Of a stretch of DNA of 11,722 nt, positions 1-6,589 are shown one piece after another. Numbering within the stretch: position 1 is the stretch's first letter; each line of letters begins with the position of its first letter. Source of the DNA: an uncultured Campylobacter sp. (GTDB lineage Bacteria; Campylobacterota; Campylobacteria; Campylobacterales; Campylobacteraceae); assembly GCF_937997465.1 (NCBI RefSeq), contig NZ_CALKTQ010000171.1, positions 1 through 11,722 of the forward strand, in the 5' to 3' direction. A model generated the notes under the pieces. The model was given only the letters and a program-made list of their open reading frames with translations, searched no databases and was not told the origin of the DNA. Both the position numbers and the translations under genes were made by a program.

Positions 1-2
1 CA

Positions 3-114
3 AGGATAGCAACGAAACAAAAAGTTTTACAGAGAAGAATTAGAAGAGTTCCTGGTGTGTTTTTTGATACATCTAGTGCGCTGATTCAAACTTTAAATAA
101 AGGAGATGAATTTT
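3..114 (+). pseudogene. Upstream frame of the broken LysM/RTX gene (partial, runs off left edge)
   Basis: The frame starting at base 3 is open from the window edge through base 113 (37 codons). It reads like ordinary protein, with a segment around VPGVFFDTSSALIQTLNKGD. At the TTTT run at 111-114 it would pass into the frame of the LysM ORF if one T were removed, giving ...NKGDEF then AKNGATFIAKVGF.... Left in its own frame it continues with cysteine- and tryptophan-rich sequence and stops near 173. I infer that the LysM protein once began to the left of the window and that a +1 change, or a sequencing error, in the T run broke it. A 37-codon open frame can also arise by chance. Confidence 0.5.
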
Positions 115-1182
115 GCAAAAAATGGGGCCACTTTTATTGCAAAAGTAGGATTTGTTACTGGGTTGGTAGCTGATTTAACAATAAATATATCTAAAAATAA
201 AGATGGTAGTATAGTTTATACGATTGCTTCAACAACCACAAAAGATACTATAAAATATTATGCATCTTATTGGGCAACTACGACTTTGGCGCCTGCAATT
301 GTTGCTGGAGCAACATTGCTTTTGGGAACTGGTGTAATGGCAACAGGATTGGCAGTAGTTGGAACAACAAGCTTATTTATAGTTGTATCATATGGCACAG
401 ATTATCTATTAAATAATTTAGAAGAAATTATTAATCAATTTATTGATCATTATACCAATAAAGAAATTGAACTCTACACTCCTACCATCTACGGCAAAAT
501 AACCAAAGAGGAATTTATTCTCAAAGAAGTGGAAAGCAGCAATGGAAATTTTTGCAAAAAAGTATTTCCCGAGTACGCAAGATATATCCAAACTAGGGAT
601 TTAAGCAAAGTAGATATCAGCACGGTTTCAAATTCTGATTTTATCCAAAGAATTACGCTCGAAAAAAACAAAAATGCACTAGCCATAAAAACAGCCTCCG
701 AGGTAGGTAGCGTAAAACAAGCTACCGAGATATTTGAGGTCATAAACGCTATGCCTAACATCCCAACCGTAACCCTCAACTCCCACACCTACGACATAAG
801 AAACCTTTCAAATTTAGAGATAAGAAACGCAATCGATAAGATACCTCAGGTATCTTTCCTACTTTCCAATATCCTGATAAGAACAGGCGAAGAGCTGGAT
901 CTGGGAAGCAAAGGAATATATAAAGTAAAAAGCGGAGATACCCTCTCAACCATAGCGCAGAGAAACGGTATGGTTACTAAAGAGCTACTAAAGCTAAACA
1001 CTTGGCTGGCAGATGAAGGCAGAGTAAAATTCCTAAAAAACAAGGTATTGGTAGAATCAAACATACTGGAACTAAACGAGATAGATCACGTCCTAGTAGG
1101 CGATAGAAACGCAGAAAATATACTCATAGACGCAAACAAAGGAGACAATACTCTAGTGGGCGGTAATAAAAAGATATCCTAA
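106..1182 (+). CDS. LysM-domain protein with RTX-like C-terminus; likely fragment of a larger gene
   Basis: The 358-residue product has a glycine/alanine-rich hydrophobic stretch at about 58-98, which could be one or two membrane-spanning segments. A polar middle follows, then one LysM-like module at about 271-316 (YKVKSGDTLSTIAQRNGM, then the LN and KNKVLV signatures), and a short RTX-like tail at 329-354 (GDRNAENIL, GDNTLVGGN). LysM modules bind peptidoglycan or chitin-like glycans; RTX nonapeptides bind calcium in secreted proteins. The ATG is doubtful: AAGGAG directly abuts it with no spacing, and another open frame enters from upstream. The protein stops abruptly after GGNKK, where RTX proteins would normally continue with more repeats. 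GC is 25% at 181-240 but 47% at 721-780, which suggests a mosaic. No signal peptide is visible. The exact function is unknown; the LysM call is fairly secure and the RTX call is weaker. Confidence 0.6.
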   Translation: MNFAKNGATFIAKVGFVTGLVADLTINISKNKDGSIVYTIASTTTKDTIKYYASYWATTTLAPAIVAGATLLLGTGVMATGLAVVGTTSLFIVVSYGTDYLLNNLEEIINQFIDHYTNKEIELYTPTIYGKITKEEFILKEVESSNGNFCKKVFPEYARYIQTRDLSKVDISTVSNSDFIQRITLEKNKNALAIKTASEVGSVKQATEIFEVINAMPNIPTVTLNSHTYDIRNLSNLEIRNAIDKIPQVSFLLSNILIRTGEELDLGSKGIYKVKSGDTLSTIAQRNGMVTKELLKLNTWLADEGRVKFLKNKVLVESNILELNEIDHVLVGDRNAENILIDANKGDNTLVGGNKKIS

Positions 1183-1370
1183 ATGTGGGCGTAACAATAG
1201 TAAAGATTCAAAAGAGTTCTATCATATTTTATTAAAGATAATAGGAGTTCTTTGGGTGGCAATGTAAGTCGTAGCTAAAACTACGTTTAAGTTATTATAG
1301 TTTGTATTTTTGTCTTATCAATCTAAGAAAAGTGATGTATGGGTGGGTGGTGGAAATAAAATTTAAGAAA

Positions 1371-1394
1371 TTTAAGCCCTAAAAAGGGCTTAAA
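1371..1394 (-). terminator. Intrinsic terminator of the rpsF-ssb-rpsR operon
   Basis: TTTAAGCCCT and AGGGCTTAAA form a perfect 10-bp stem around an AAAA loop, starting 2 bases beyond the rpsR stop codon. On the minus strand the stem is followed by TTTCTTAAATTTTATTT, a reasonable U-rich tail. The plus-strand side is followed by AATTATAG, so the minus direction is favoured, although the stem could also stop transcripts coming from the left. Confidence 0.85.
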
Positions 1395-1396
1395 AA

Positions 1397-1657
1397 TTAT
1401 AGTCCTTCAAAAGGATTAGTTACTACGTCGTCGCGATCGACTACGTAAGGTATCAAAGCTGCTTGGCGAGCGCGCTTGATAGCCTTTTCGACCATCTCTT
1501 GGTATTTTTTAGAAGTGCCGGTTAGGCGTCTTGGCATGATTTTAAATCTTTCTGACAAGCAGTACTTCAAAAGGGAAGTATCCTTGTAGTCGATAAAATC
1601 TATCTTTGCCTCTGTAAATTTGCAGTATTTGCGTGAATATTTTCTTTTTTCAGCCAT
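1397..1657 (-). CDS. rpsR: 30S ribosomal protein S18
   Basis: This 86-residue basic protein matches bacterial S18 along its whole length: the YSRKYCKFTE N-terminal region, DYKDTSLLKYCLSERFKIMPRRLTG (the family-typical RNA-binding core with the PRRxTG motif) and a helical ARQAALIPY segment near the end. S18 sits on the platform of the 30S subunit, where it pairs with S6, and binds 16S rRNA. The length is slightly above the commonest S18 size of about 75. The ATG is preceded by AAGGA at good spacing, and the gene starts 14 bases after the ssb stop, so it is the last gene of the operon. It runs straight into the terminator. Confidence 0.97.
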   Translation of the reverse strand: MAEKRKYSRKYCKFTEAKIDFIDYKDTSLLKYCLSERFKIMPRRLTGTSKKYQEMVEKAIKRARQAALIPYVVDRDDVVTNPFEGL

Positions 1658-1671
1658 CGTTTTTTCCTTAA

Positions 1672-2253
1672 TTAAAATGGTATCGTTTCGTCGCCGTCAT
1701 CGTATTTGTCGGCATCTATATCTATTTCTCGGACGTTATCGCCATAGTATTCGTCTTTTGGCTGTTGCTTTTGTTGCTGCGGTTTATTAAAATTTTGCTT
1801 TTGCGCGCCGCCTTGAGCGTAGCTATTTTGTTGATTTTGTCCGCCTTGATAGCCGCCGCCGTAGCTGTTATTTTGGTAACCGCCTTGCTGATAGCCTTGA
1901 TTACTATTTTGATTATATCCGCCTTGCTGTTGTCCTCCGCCTAGCATCTCCATATTTTCCACGCTGATCGTGTGCTTGCTTCTGTTTTGTCCGTTGTTGT
2001 CCGTCCACTGGTCGAATTTTAAGCGGCCTTCGACTAGAAGCTTTGAGCCTTTGGAAAGATATTGGTTTGCTATCTCCGCTTGTTTTCCGAAAAATGTTAT
2101 GTCTATAAAGCACGTTTCTTCGCGTTTTTCGCCGTTCACATTAAATTTTCTCGTTACGGCGATGGCGCTGTTGCCTATGGCTGCGCCCGCAGTCGTATAT
2201 CTAAGCTCGATATCTCGTGTTAAATTTCCTACCAAAACGACTCTATTAAACAT
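1672..2253 (-). CDS. ssb: Single-stranded DNA-binding protein
   Basis: This 193-residue SSB coats single-stranded DNA in replication, repair and recombination. Residues 1 to about 105 form the OB fold (MFNRVVLVGNLTRDIELRYT at the start, ETCFIDITFFGKQAEIANQYL, then LLVEGRLKFDQW). A Gly/Gln/Asn/Tyr-rich linker follows at about 106-170, and the acidic partner-binding tip ends in DGDETIPF, the usual DDDIPF-type tail. The linker carries short GGYQ-like repeats. AAGGACG lies upstream of the ATG. The gene lies between rpsF (9 bases upstream) and rpsR, the arrangement typical of many bacteria. Confidence 0.97.
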   Translation of the reverse strand: MFNRVVLVGNLTRDIELRYTTAGAAIGNSAIAVTRKFNVNGEKREETCFIDITFFGKQAEIANQYLSKGSKLLVEGRLKFDQWTDNNGQNRSKHTISVENMEMLGGGQQQGGYNQNSNQGYQQGGYQNNSYGGGYQGGQNQQNSYAQGGAQKQNFNKPQQQKQQPKDEYYGDNVREIDIDADKYDDGDETIPF

Positions 2254-2262
2254 TTTTCGTCC

Positions 2263-2649
2263 TTATTCTTGCGCTGCTGGAGCTTCTTCTGCTTTGACTT
2301 TCGGTTCTTTTTTGTTTAGTTTGATGCCCTTGCTCATCTTTTCCCAAGCGGCGATCTCTTTTTTGTTTTCAAATTTGACCGTTAAGAATTTGATGATCTC
2401 TTCGGTGATTCTGATGATACGCTCGACTTCTGCGATAGCTTGAGTCGGAGCCTCGAAATACACGACGAAATAAGTTCCGCGCTCGTATTTTTTTACGGTA
2501 TAGGCTAGTTTTCTAGTGCCCATAGATTGCACAGACGCGATATTTGCGCCGTTTTTGGTTAGGATTTCTTTAACGAAATCAACTTTTGCGCTTACTTCTT
2601 CTTCCGTCAAAGTAGGCTTCAAAATGAATAAAAGCTCGTAGTGCTTCAT
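2263..2649 (-). CDS. rpsF: 30S ribosomal protein S6
   Basis: The 128-residue product begins MKHYELLFILKPTLTEEE, the hallmark of S6, and continues with the RKLAYTVKKYERGTYFVVYFEAP core that forms the beta-sheet. A charged C-terminal tail (KKEPKVKAEEAPAAQE) extends beyond the folded domain, as in many proteobacterial S6 proteins. S6 binds S18, encoded two genes downstream, in the 30S platform. AAGGAG stands 6 bases before the ATG. The gene heads the operon, and its leader holds a CCG-containing hairpin that may let the S6:S18 pair repress its own mRNA. Confidence 0.97.
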   Translation of the reverse strand: MKHYELLFILKPTLTEEEVSAKVDFVKEILTKNGANIASVQSMGTRKLAYTVKKYERGTYFVVYFEAPTQAIAEVERIIRITEEIIKFLTVKFENKKEIAAWEKMSKGIKLNKKEPKVKAEEAPAAQE

Positions 2650-2670
2650 TGATTCTCCTTGTGGGTATTA

Positions 2671-2720
2671 AGCTCGCTTGCACAGTTGCAAACGGGCAAG
2701 GAAGTCTTTCGACAAGAGCT
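2671..2720 (-). promoter_or_regulatory. Candidate S6:S18 autoregulatory leader of rpsF
   Basis: On the minus strand, CUUGC (2700-2696) can pair with GCAAG (2681-2677). CCG (2695-2693) lies unpaired directly inside the stem, and UUUGC just after CCG can compete for the same partner. Next to it, GUC-GAAA-GAC (2713-2704) forms a small GNRA-capped hairpin. AGCUC/GAGCU (2720-2716 with 2675-2671) could close both into a three-way junction, but only if transcription starts before 2720. A CCG held by a stem is the known hallmark of mRNA elements bound by S6:S18. Assignment is by motif and position only. Confidence 0.42.
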
Positions 2721-2721
2721 G

Positions 2722-2727
2722 ATTTTA
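2722..2727 (-). promoter_or_regulatory. Possible -10 box for rpsF-ssb-rpsR
   Basis: TAAAAT (minus strand, within GATAAAATC) lies about 70 bases before the rpsF start and just after an A-rich run. A start would be expected near 2715. No clear -35 is present, which is normal for Campylobacter-type promoters. Read-through from holA is also possible, since no terminator is visible between the genes. Confidence 0.4.
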
Positions 2728-2739
2728 TCTTTTTTTTAC

Positions 2740-3726
2740 TTAATATTTGCTGTTTTTTCCGATAAGATTTTGTAGGCCCAGCACGCAGGAGAGTAGAAAA
2801 GTTTTTTTATCAAGGGCAGAGTTTGTTTTTAGCTCAAATTCCGCCAAATTTAATGCGGTAAAAATTTCCCTATACGCTTTTAAATTTACCGCCAGACACT
2901 GCCTTTTTAGTTCGTTTGCGACGTTTGGTGGTGGCGCGTAGCCTAGCGTTTCTTTTATGTCAAATTTACCAGTTATTTTGATACCTGCATGCAGTTTAAA
3001 GAGTCTAAAAAAGGCGCGGTAAAGTGAGTTAATAAATAAAATTTCATTAAAATTCCCATCGTCTGCATAGGAGAAAAAATCGGCTCTGATATCTTTTAGC
3101 GCGATAAATTTATCGAAAAAATCGTCAAAACTAACGCTTGATAGCGAAAAAACCAAGCTTCTCACGATATTTTCGTTTATTGGCTCGTTTAGAGAAGCTA
3201 GTTTGTTTAGCTCGCTCGCGGCTAGATATAAATTTTCGTTGTGTATGCGGTAGAGTTCAAAAAGCGCGTTTTTTGTAATATTTAGGCTCATTTTTGCGGC
3301 TTGTCTGCCGAGTAAATTTACTGCCTCTTCGGGCGAGCTGGATTTAAAAAATCTCGCAAAATTTACTCCGAAAGCCTTTTGCGTATCAAAAACGGCTTTG
3401 GCGTCGGACTCAAAAAGCTCGAAAACGAATACGCCGCCGTTTTTGCAACCGTCTATCAGGATTTTTAGCTCTTTTGCGGGGATTTTTTTGTCGCTTTTTA
3501 CGTGCAAAAGCGGACTGTCGCCAAAGAGCGAAGGCTCGCAAAGATGCGCTCGCGCAGCGTCGAAATCGTACTCATCGTAGTAAAGGCTCAAAATTTCAAA
3601 ATCTTTAAATTTGGCTAAAATTTCCTTTGCGAAAAGCTCGATTTGGTATTCGTCCGCGCCGTAAAGCAAAAAATAATTTGGAAATTTAGCCGAATTTAGC
3701 GCAGCTTCTAGCTCTTTTCTATACAT
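2740..3726 (-). CDS. holA: DNA polymerase III subunit delta
   Basis: The 328-residue product matches the HolA family: MYRKELEAALNSAKFPNYFLLYGADEY at the N-terminus (the clamp-binding AAA+-like domain with the YLLYG-DEY signature), a lid region, and a helical C-terminal collar domain with FxRLFKLHAGI-like and CVLGL segments. Delta is the wrench of the clamp loader that opens the beta sliding clamp. Length is normal for the family (about 320-345). Its ATG overlaps the end of rnr by 8 bases (ATGTATAG), so translation is probably coupled. The assignment fits the Campylobacter arrangement in which holA follows rnr. Confidence 0.88.
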   Translation of the reverse strand: MYRKELEAALNSAKFPNYFLLYGADEYQIELFAKEILAKFKDFEILSLYYDEYDFDAARAHLCEPSLFGDSPLLHVKSDKKIPAKELKILIDGCKNGGVFVFELFESDAKAVFDTQKAFGVNFARFFKSSSPEEAVNLLGRQAAKMSLNITKNALFELYRIHNENLYLAASELNKLASLNEPINENIVRSLVFSLSSVSFDDFFDKFIALKDIRADFFSYADDGNFNEILFINSLYRAFFRLFKLHAGIKITGKFDIKETLGYAPPPNVANELKRQCLAVNLKAYREIFTALNLAEFELKTNSALDKKTFLLSCVLGLQNLIGKNSKY

Positions 3727-5638
3727 CGATTTTCTTTACAACTTTGCCAAAAATTTCAGCCGTTGCGATATTTGCGTCCGTGATTTCGACGATGACTTTT
3801 TGTAGCAAATTTGCGCAGTACGCGCCCAAAAATATCCTGGCGCCCTTTATTTCATCGTCTAGTCTGGCGACTGCGACGTTTTGATTTTCGCTGATATAGG
3901 CGCTAAATCGCTGTCCGATGCGCTGTTTCGCCCAGCGCGCAAATTTCCTATCCATAAAGTCAAACGCGACCCTGTCGGCTTCGCGCTCGAGTTCGCTTAA
4001 ATTTGAGCAAGTCGCTTCGATATTTAAAAGTAGGTAGTTAAAAAATTTCTCGTCGTTGCGCAGTTTGGCCTTTAAAAGGCGGTGTAGCGTGAGATCGGAG
4101 TAGCGGCGGATCGGGCTCGTAAAGTGCGTGTAACGCTCAAACCCCAGCCCGAAGTGGCCTAAATTTTGCGCGCCGTATTCGGCCTTTTTTTGCGATTTTA
4201 TGATGAGTTTGTCGATCTCCTCGCGGTTGCCTACGGCGTCGGCCTTTGCCTGGATTTTGCGAACCAAATTTGCGATATCGCTTTCGTAAACAAAGTCAAA
4301 GCCTAGAGCGCCGAGGTCTTCGAGTAAAATTTGTATTTTTCGCAGATCCGGCGAGCCGTGATTTCTAAAAACACCTTTGCCGATGCGTTTTGCCGCCGCG
4401 ACGTTGGCTAGCAGCATGCAGTCCTCAACGAGTCTGTGCGAGTCGGTATCGGTCTCAAATCTCGTAGAGGCAAGCCCGCCGCCCTCATCAAGGCTCATGC
4501 GAAGCTCCTGCGTCCTAAAGTCAAACGCGTTTCTCAGGCGTTTTTTGCGCAGACGCGAGGTGAGTGCGAAAAGAGGTTTTATCCAGCCGATTTCATCCTC
4601 GCGTTCACCGCGTAAAATTTGATCTACTTCGTCGTAGTTAAAGCGCCTTTTTGAGACGATGAGAGCTTCTAGGAGCTCTTCTTTTACAACTTCATCGTTT
4701 TCGTCAATCGCGATTTTGAAACAAAACGCAAGGCGCGCGGCATTTGGCTTGAGCGAGCAGATGTTTTCGCTCAAATTTCGCGGTAGCATCGGCACGGCTT
4801 TGTGCGGAAAATATATAGAAAATCCGCGCGTTTTAGCTTCTGCATCTATCGGAGAGTAGGGGGTGACGTATTCGCTCACATCGGCGATCGCGACGTAAAT
4901 TGCGAGCTTTTTCTCGTCGAAATATATCGCGTCGTCAAAGTCCTTAGCATCGACGGGATCTATCGTGCAAAATGGCAAATCCCGCAAATCCGCTCGCTGC
5001 GGGTACATCAGGGGATCGACCTCATCGCCCCATGCAATCGCTTCAGCTTCGCACTCTTCGTTAAATTCGTCATTTTTATTAAATACGGCGAGCGAAATTT
5101 TTTCGTCGCTGAGCGGGTCGTTTATATTACCGATGACCTCTACTATTTCGTTATTTAAATTACCGATTTTTAGTAGAGTGCCGGGCGGCAGCATTTTTAG
5201 AGATTTTTGCGAGGCTTTTAGCGGCGAGCTAAGCGCAGTTTTTACGTTTACGCCAAGGATTACCGAGCCTATTTGCTTGGTGTAGACTACGCTTGTTTCA
5301 TTGGCTAGTTTTAGCGTCATCACTACTTTAGCGCTTTGACGTTTTTTCTTTAGCGGCAAAAGCTTTGCGAGCACGATATCGCCGTAGTGTGAGGCGTTTA
5401 AATTTTTGTTTTCTATTATTATATCTTGCTTAAAGCGTTTATCGTAAGGCGCCAAAAAACCCGTGCCGTTTGCGCTTATATCAAGCTTGCCGCAAACAAA
5501 GCCGTTATTTAGATAGTAGTGATCTTTGTGGTGGCTTACGGCGTTTAAATTTAGTAAATTTCGTAGGATTTCTTTATCGGAGGAGGCAACTTCCTTTTCG
5601 CTCACTCCGTCAAGTAGTTTGATTAAAAATTCTTTCAC
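3719..5638 (-). CDS. rnr: Ribonuclease R (RNB-family 3'-5' exoribonuclease)
   Basis: RNase R degrades structured RNA processively from the 3' end in the cytoplasm. The 639-residue product has N-terminal cold-shock-like RNA-binding sequence (NGTGFLAPYDKRFKQDIII, about 57-75). The RNB catalytic domain begins near 215: TIDPVDAKDFDDAI at 225-238 supplies the metal-binding aspartates, followed by VAIADVSEYV, FPHKAVPMLP, LVEDCMLLAN and YTHFTSPIRRYSDL. A short, weakly conserved S1-like end follows near 570-635. This is shorter than the roughly 810 residues of the E. coli enzyme, because the N- and C-terminal extensions are reduced, as in other epsilonproteobacteria. The start is GTG: GTGA overlaps the HDOD stop by 4 bases, indicating translational coupling. 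Confidence 0.95.
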   Translation of the reverse strand: MKEFLIKLLDGVSEKEVASSDKEILRNLLNLNAVSHHKDHYYLNNGFVCGKLDISANGTGFLAPYDKRFKQDIIIENKNLNASHYGDIVLAKLLPLKKKRQSAKVVMTLKLANETSVVYTKQIGSVILGVNVKTALSSPLKASQKSLKMLPPGTLLKIGNLNNEIVEVIGNINDPLSDEKISLAVFNKNDEFNEECEAEAIAWGDEVDPLMYPQRADLRDLPFCTIDPVDAKDFDDAIYFDEKKLAIYVAIADVSEYVTPYSPIDAEAKTRGFSIYFPHKAVPMLPRNLSENICSLKPNAARLAFCFKIAIDENDEVVKEELLEALIVSKRRFNYDEVDQILRGEREDEIGWIKPLFALTSRLRKKRLRNAFDFRTQELRMSLDEGGGLASTRFETDTDSHRLVEDCMLLANVAAAKRIGKGVFRNHGSPDLRKIQILLEDLGALGFDFVYESDIANLVRKIQAKADAVGNREEIDKLIIKSQKKAEYGAQNLGHFGLGFERYTHFTSPIRRYSDLTLHRLLKAKLRNDEKFFNYLLLNIEATCSNLSELEREADRVAFDFMDRKFARWAKQRIGQRFSAYISENQNVAVARLDDEIKGARIFLGAYCANLLQKVIVEITDANIATAEIFGKVVKKIDV

Positions 5639-6453
5639 AAATTAGCTTTAACTTTTGCGACGGCTTCTAGGAATTTATCTTGCGCAAAGCCGTATTCGTC
5701 GAGGCACATTAACGTATTTTGCAGATTGTCGTCGTTTAGTTGGTTAAAGATATTGACAGCATTTTTTACGACTTTAAGCGCTTTTGAGTAGCTTTTTATG
5801 TGTTCAGGCGCATCGTCCGGGTTGTTTGAATATAAAATCGCGTCGACAAGCTCGGGCTCAAGGTTCCATTGCTCGAAAATTTTAGCGGTCACGGTTTCGT
5901 TTGAGATACCAACCATCTCGTTTTCTAGCTCCGATAGATCAAATGGGCTTGATATGCTTTTTAATTTTGCCTTAAATTCATCAGCTTTTCCTGTTTCGTT
6001 TAGCTCGTTGGATATAACGATTTTGCCGACTTCTAGCATGAACGAAGCAGGGCTTAAAACTGTAAGCTCGCTAGCGTTGATTTTTGAATACCAGTTATAC
6101 ATCAAAGCATTTTGCATTATAGAAATATTTAAAAAATCTTGACTAGTGATACCGTAAGGATCTAAATTTATCTTAAAGCTTTTTTTGACTGCGCTTGATA
6201 GAGCGAAACCGCGTATAGTCGCCATGCCAAATAGCGTAACGGCTCTTGATATCGTAGTAATCTCTCTGCTAAATCCATAAAGTGGAGAGTTTGCCGAGCG
6301 CAGTATATTCGCCGTTAGCATCGGGTCTTTTTCGACGATTTGAGATAGTTCGTTGAGCGAGCTATTTTCGTCTGAGCAAACGGTTTGAATTTTTATTATC
6401 GTATCGTCAAGTGGTGGAAGAGCTTTTATATGTTTATAAATTGATTCATTCAT
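5635..6453 (-). CDS. HDOD-domain protein (probable signalling adaptor)
   Basis: The 272-residue protein carries an HDOD domain at about 8-205: IKALPPLDDTIIKIQ, then DPMLTANILRSANSPLYGF and ISRAVTLFGMATIRGFALS, which are strong family motifs. HDOD domains descend from HD phosphohydrolases but lack the metal-binding His-Asp pair; here the matching site reads SFMLEVGKIVI where an active HD protein would have a HD-GK sequence. Such proteins usually act in signalling or regulatory complexes, and some affect motility in Campylobacter, but the partner here is unknown. The C-terminal 65 residues are helical without known motifs. It is the first gene of the HDOD-rnr-holA operon and probably sets its transcription. 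Confidence 0.88.
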   Translation of the reverse strand: MNESIYKHIKALPPLDDTIIKIQTVCSDENSSLNELSQIVEKDPMLTANILRSANSPLYGFSREITTISRAVTLFGMATIRGFALSSAVKKSFKINLDPYGITSQDFLNISIMQNALMYNWYSKINASELTVLSPASFMLEVGKIVISNELNETGKADEFKAKLKSISSPFDLSELENEMVGISNETVTAKIFEQWNLEPELVDAILYSNNPDDAPEHIKSYSKALKVVKNAVNIFNQLNDDNLQNTLMCLDEYGFAQDKFLEAVAKVKANL

Positions 6454-6488
6454 TTTCTACACTTTGCATCAAGATTTCATGAGTGACA

Positions 6489-6494
6489 ATTCTA
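6489..6494 (-). promoter_or_regulatory. Candidate -10 box for the HDOD-rnr-holA operon
   Basis: TAGAAT on the minus strand is preceded by TG (TGTAGAAT) and lies 35 bases from the HDOD start codon, giving a predicted leader of about 28 bases. The upstream DNA is A/T-rich with phased T runs, typical of Campylobacter sigma-70 promoters lacking a clear -35. Confidence 0.5.
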
Positions 6495-6556
6495 CACTAA
6501 AAGGCTTTTTAAAAAACTTAAATATACGCGTTAAGCTTATTTTAGCGACTAAATAG

Positions 6557-6562
6557 TATAAT
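6557..6562 (+). promoter_or_regulatory. -10 box for ilvC
   Basis: A perfect TATAAT occurs 27 bases before the ilvC ATG, within TAGTATAATCTCAC. A strong AAGAGGAGAG ribosome binding site at 6577-6586 follows. The upstream bases 6520-6550 are A/T-rich without a consensus -35. No leader-peptide attenuator or T-box is visible in the roughly 20-base leader, so any control by branched-chain amino acids would need a protein regulator. Confidence 0.75.
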
Positions 6563-6589
6563 CTCACAAATTTTTTAAGAGGAGAGAAC

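Noticed and set aside
1270..1285. CGTAG-CTAAAA-CTACG hairpin as a terminator for the LysM gene
   Set aside because: The stem has only 5 base pairs and is followed by TTTAAG rather than a real T tract.
1970..2443. Plus-strand 157-residue open frame across ssb and rpsF
   Set aside because: It lies antisense to two conserved genes, and its serine-, phenylalanine- and leucine-rich product is typical of the shadow of a conserved gene.
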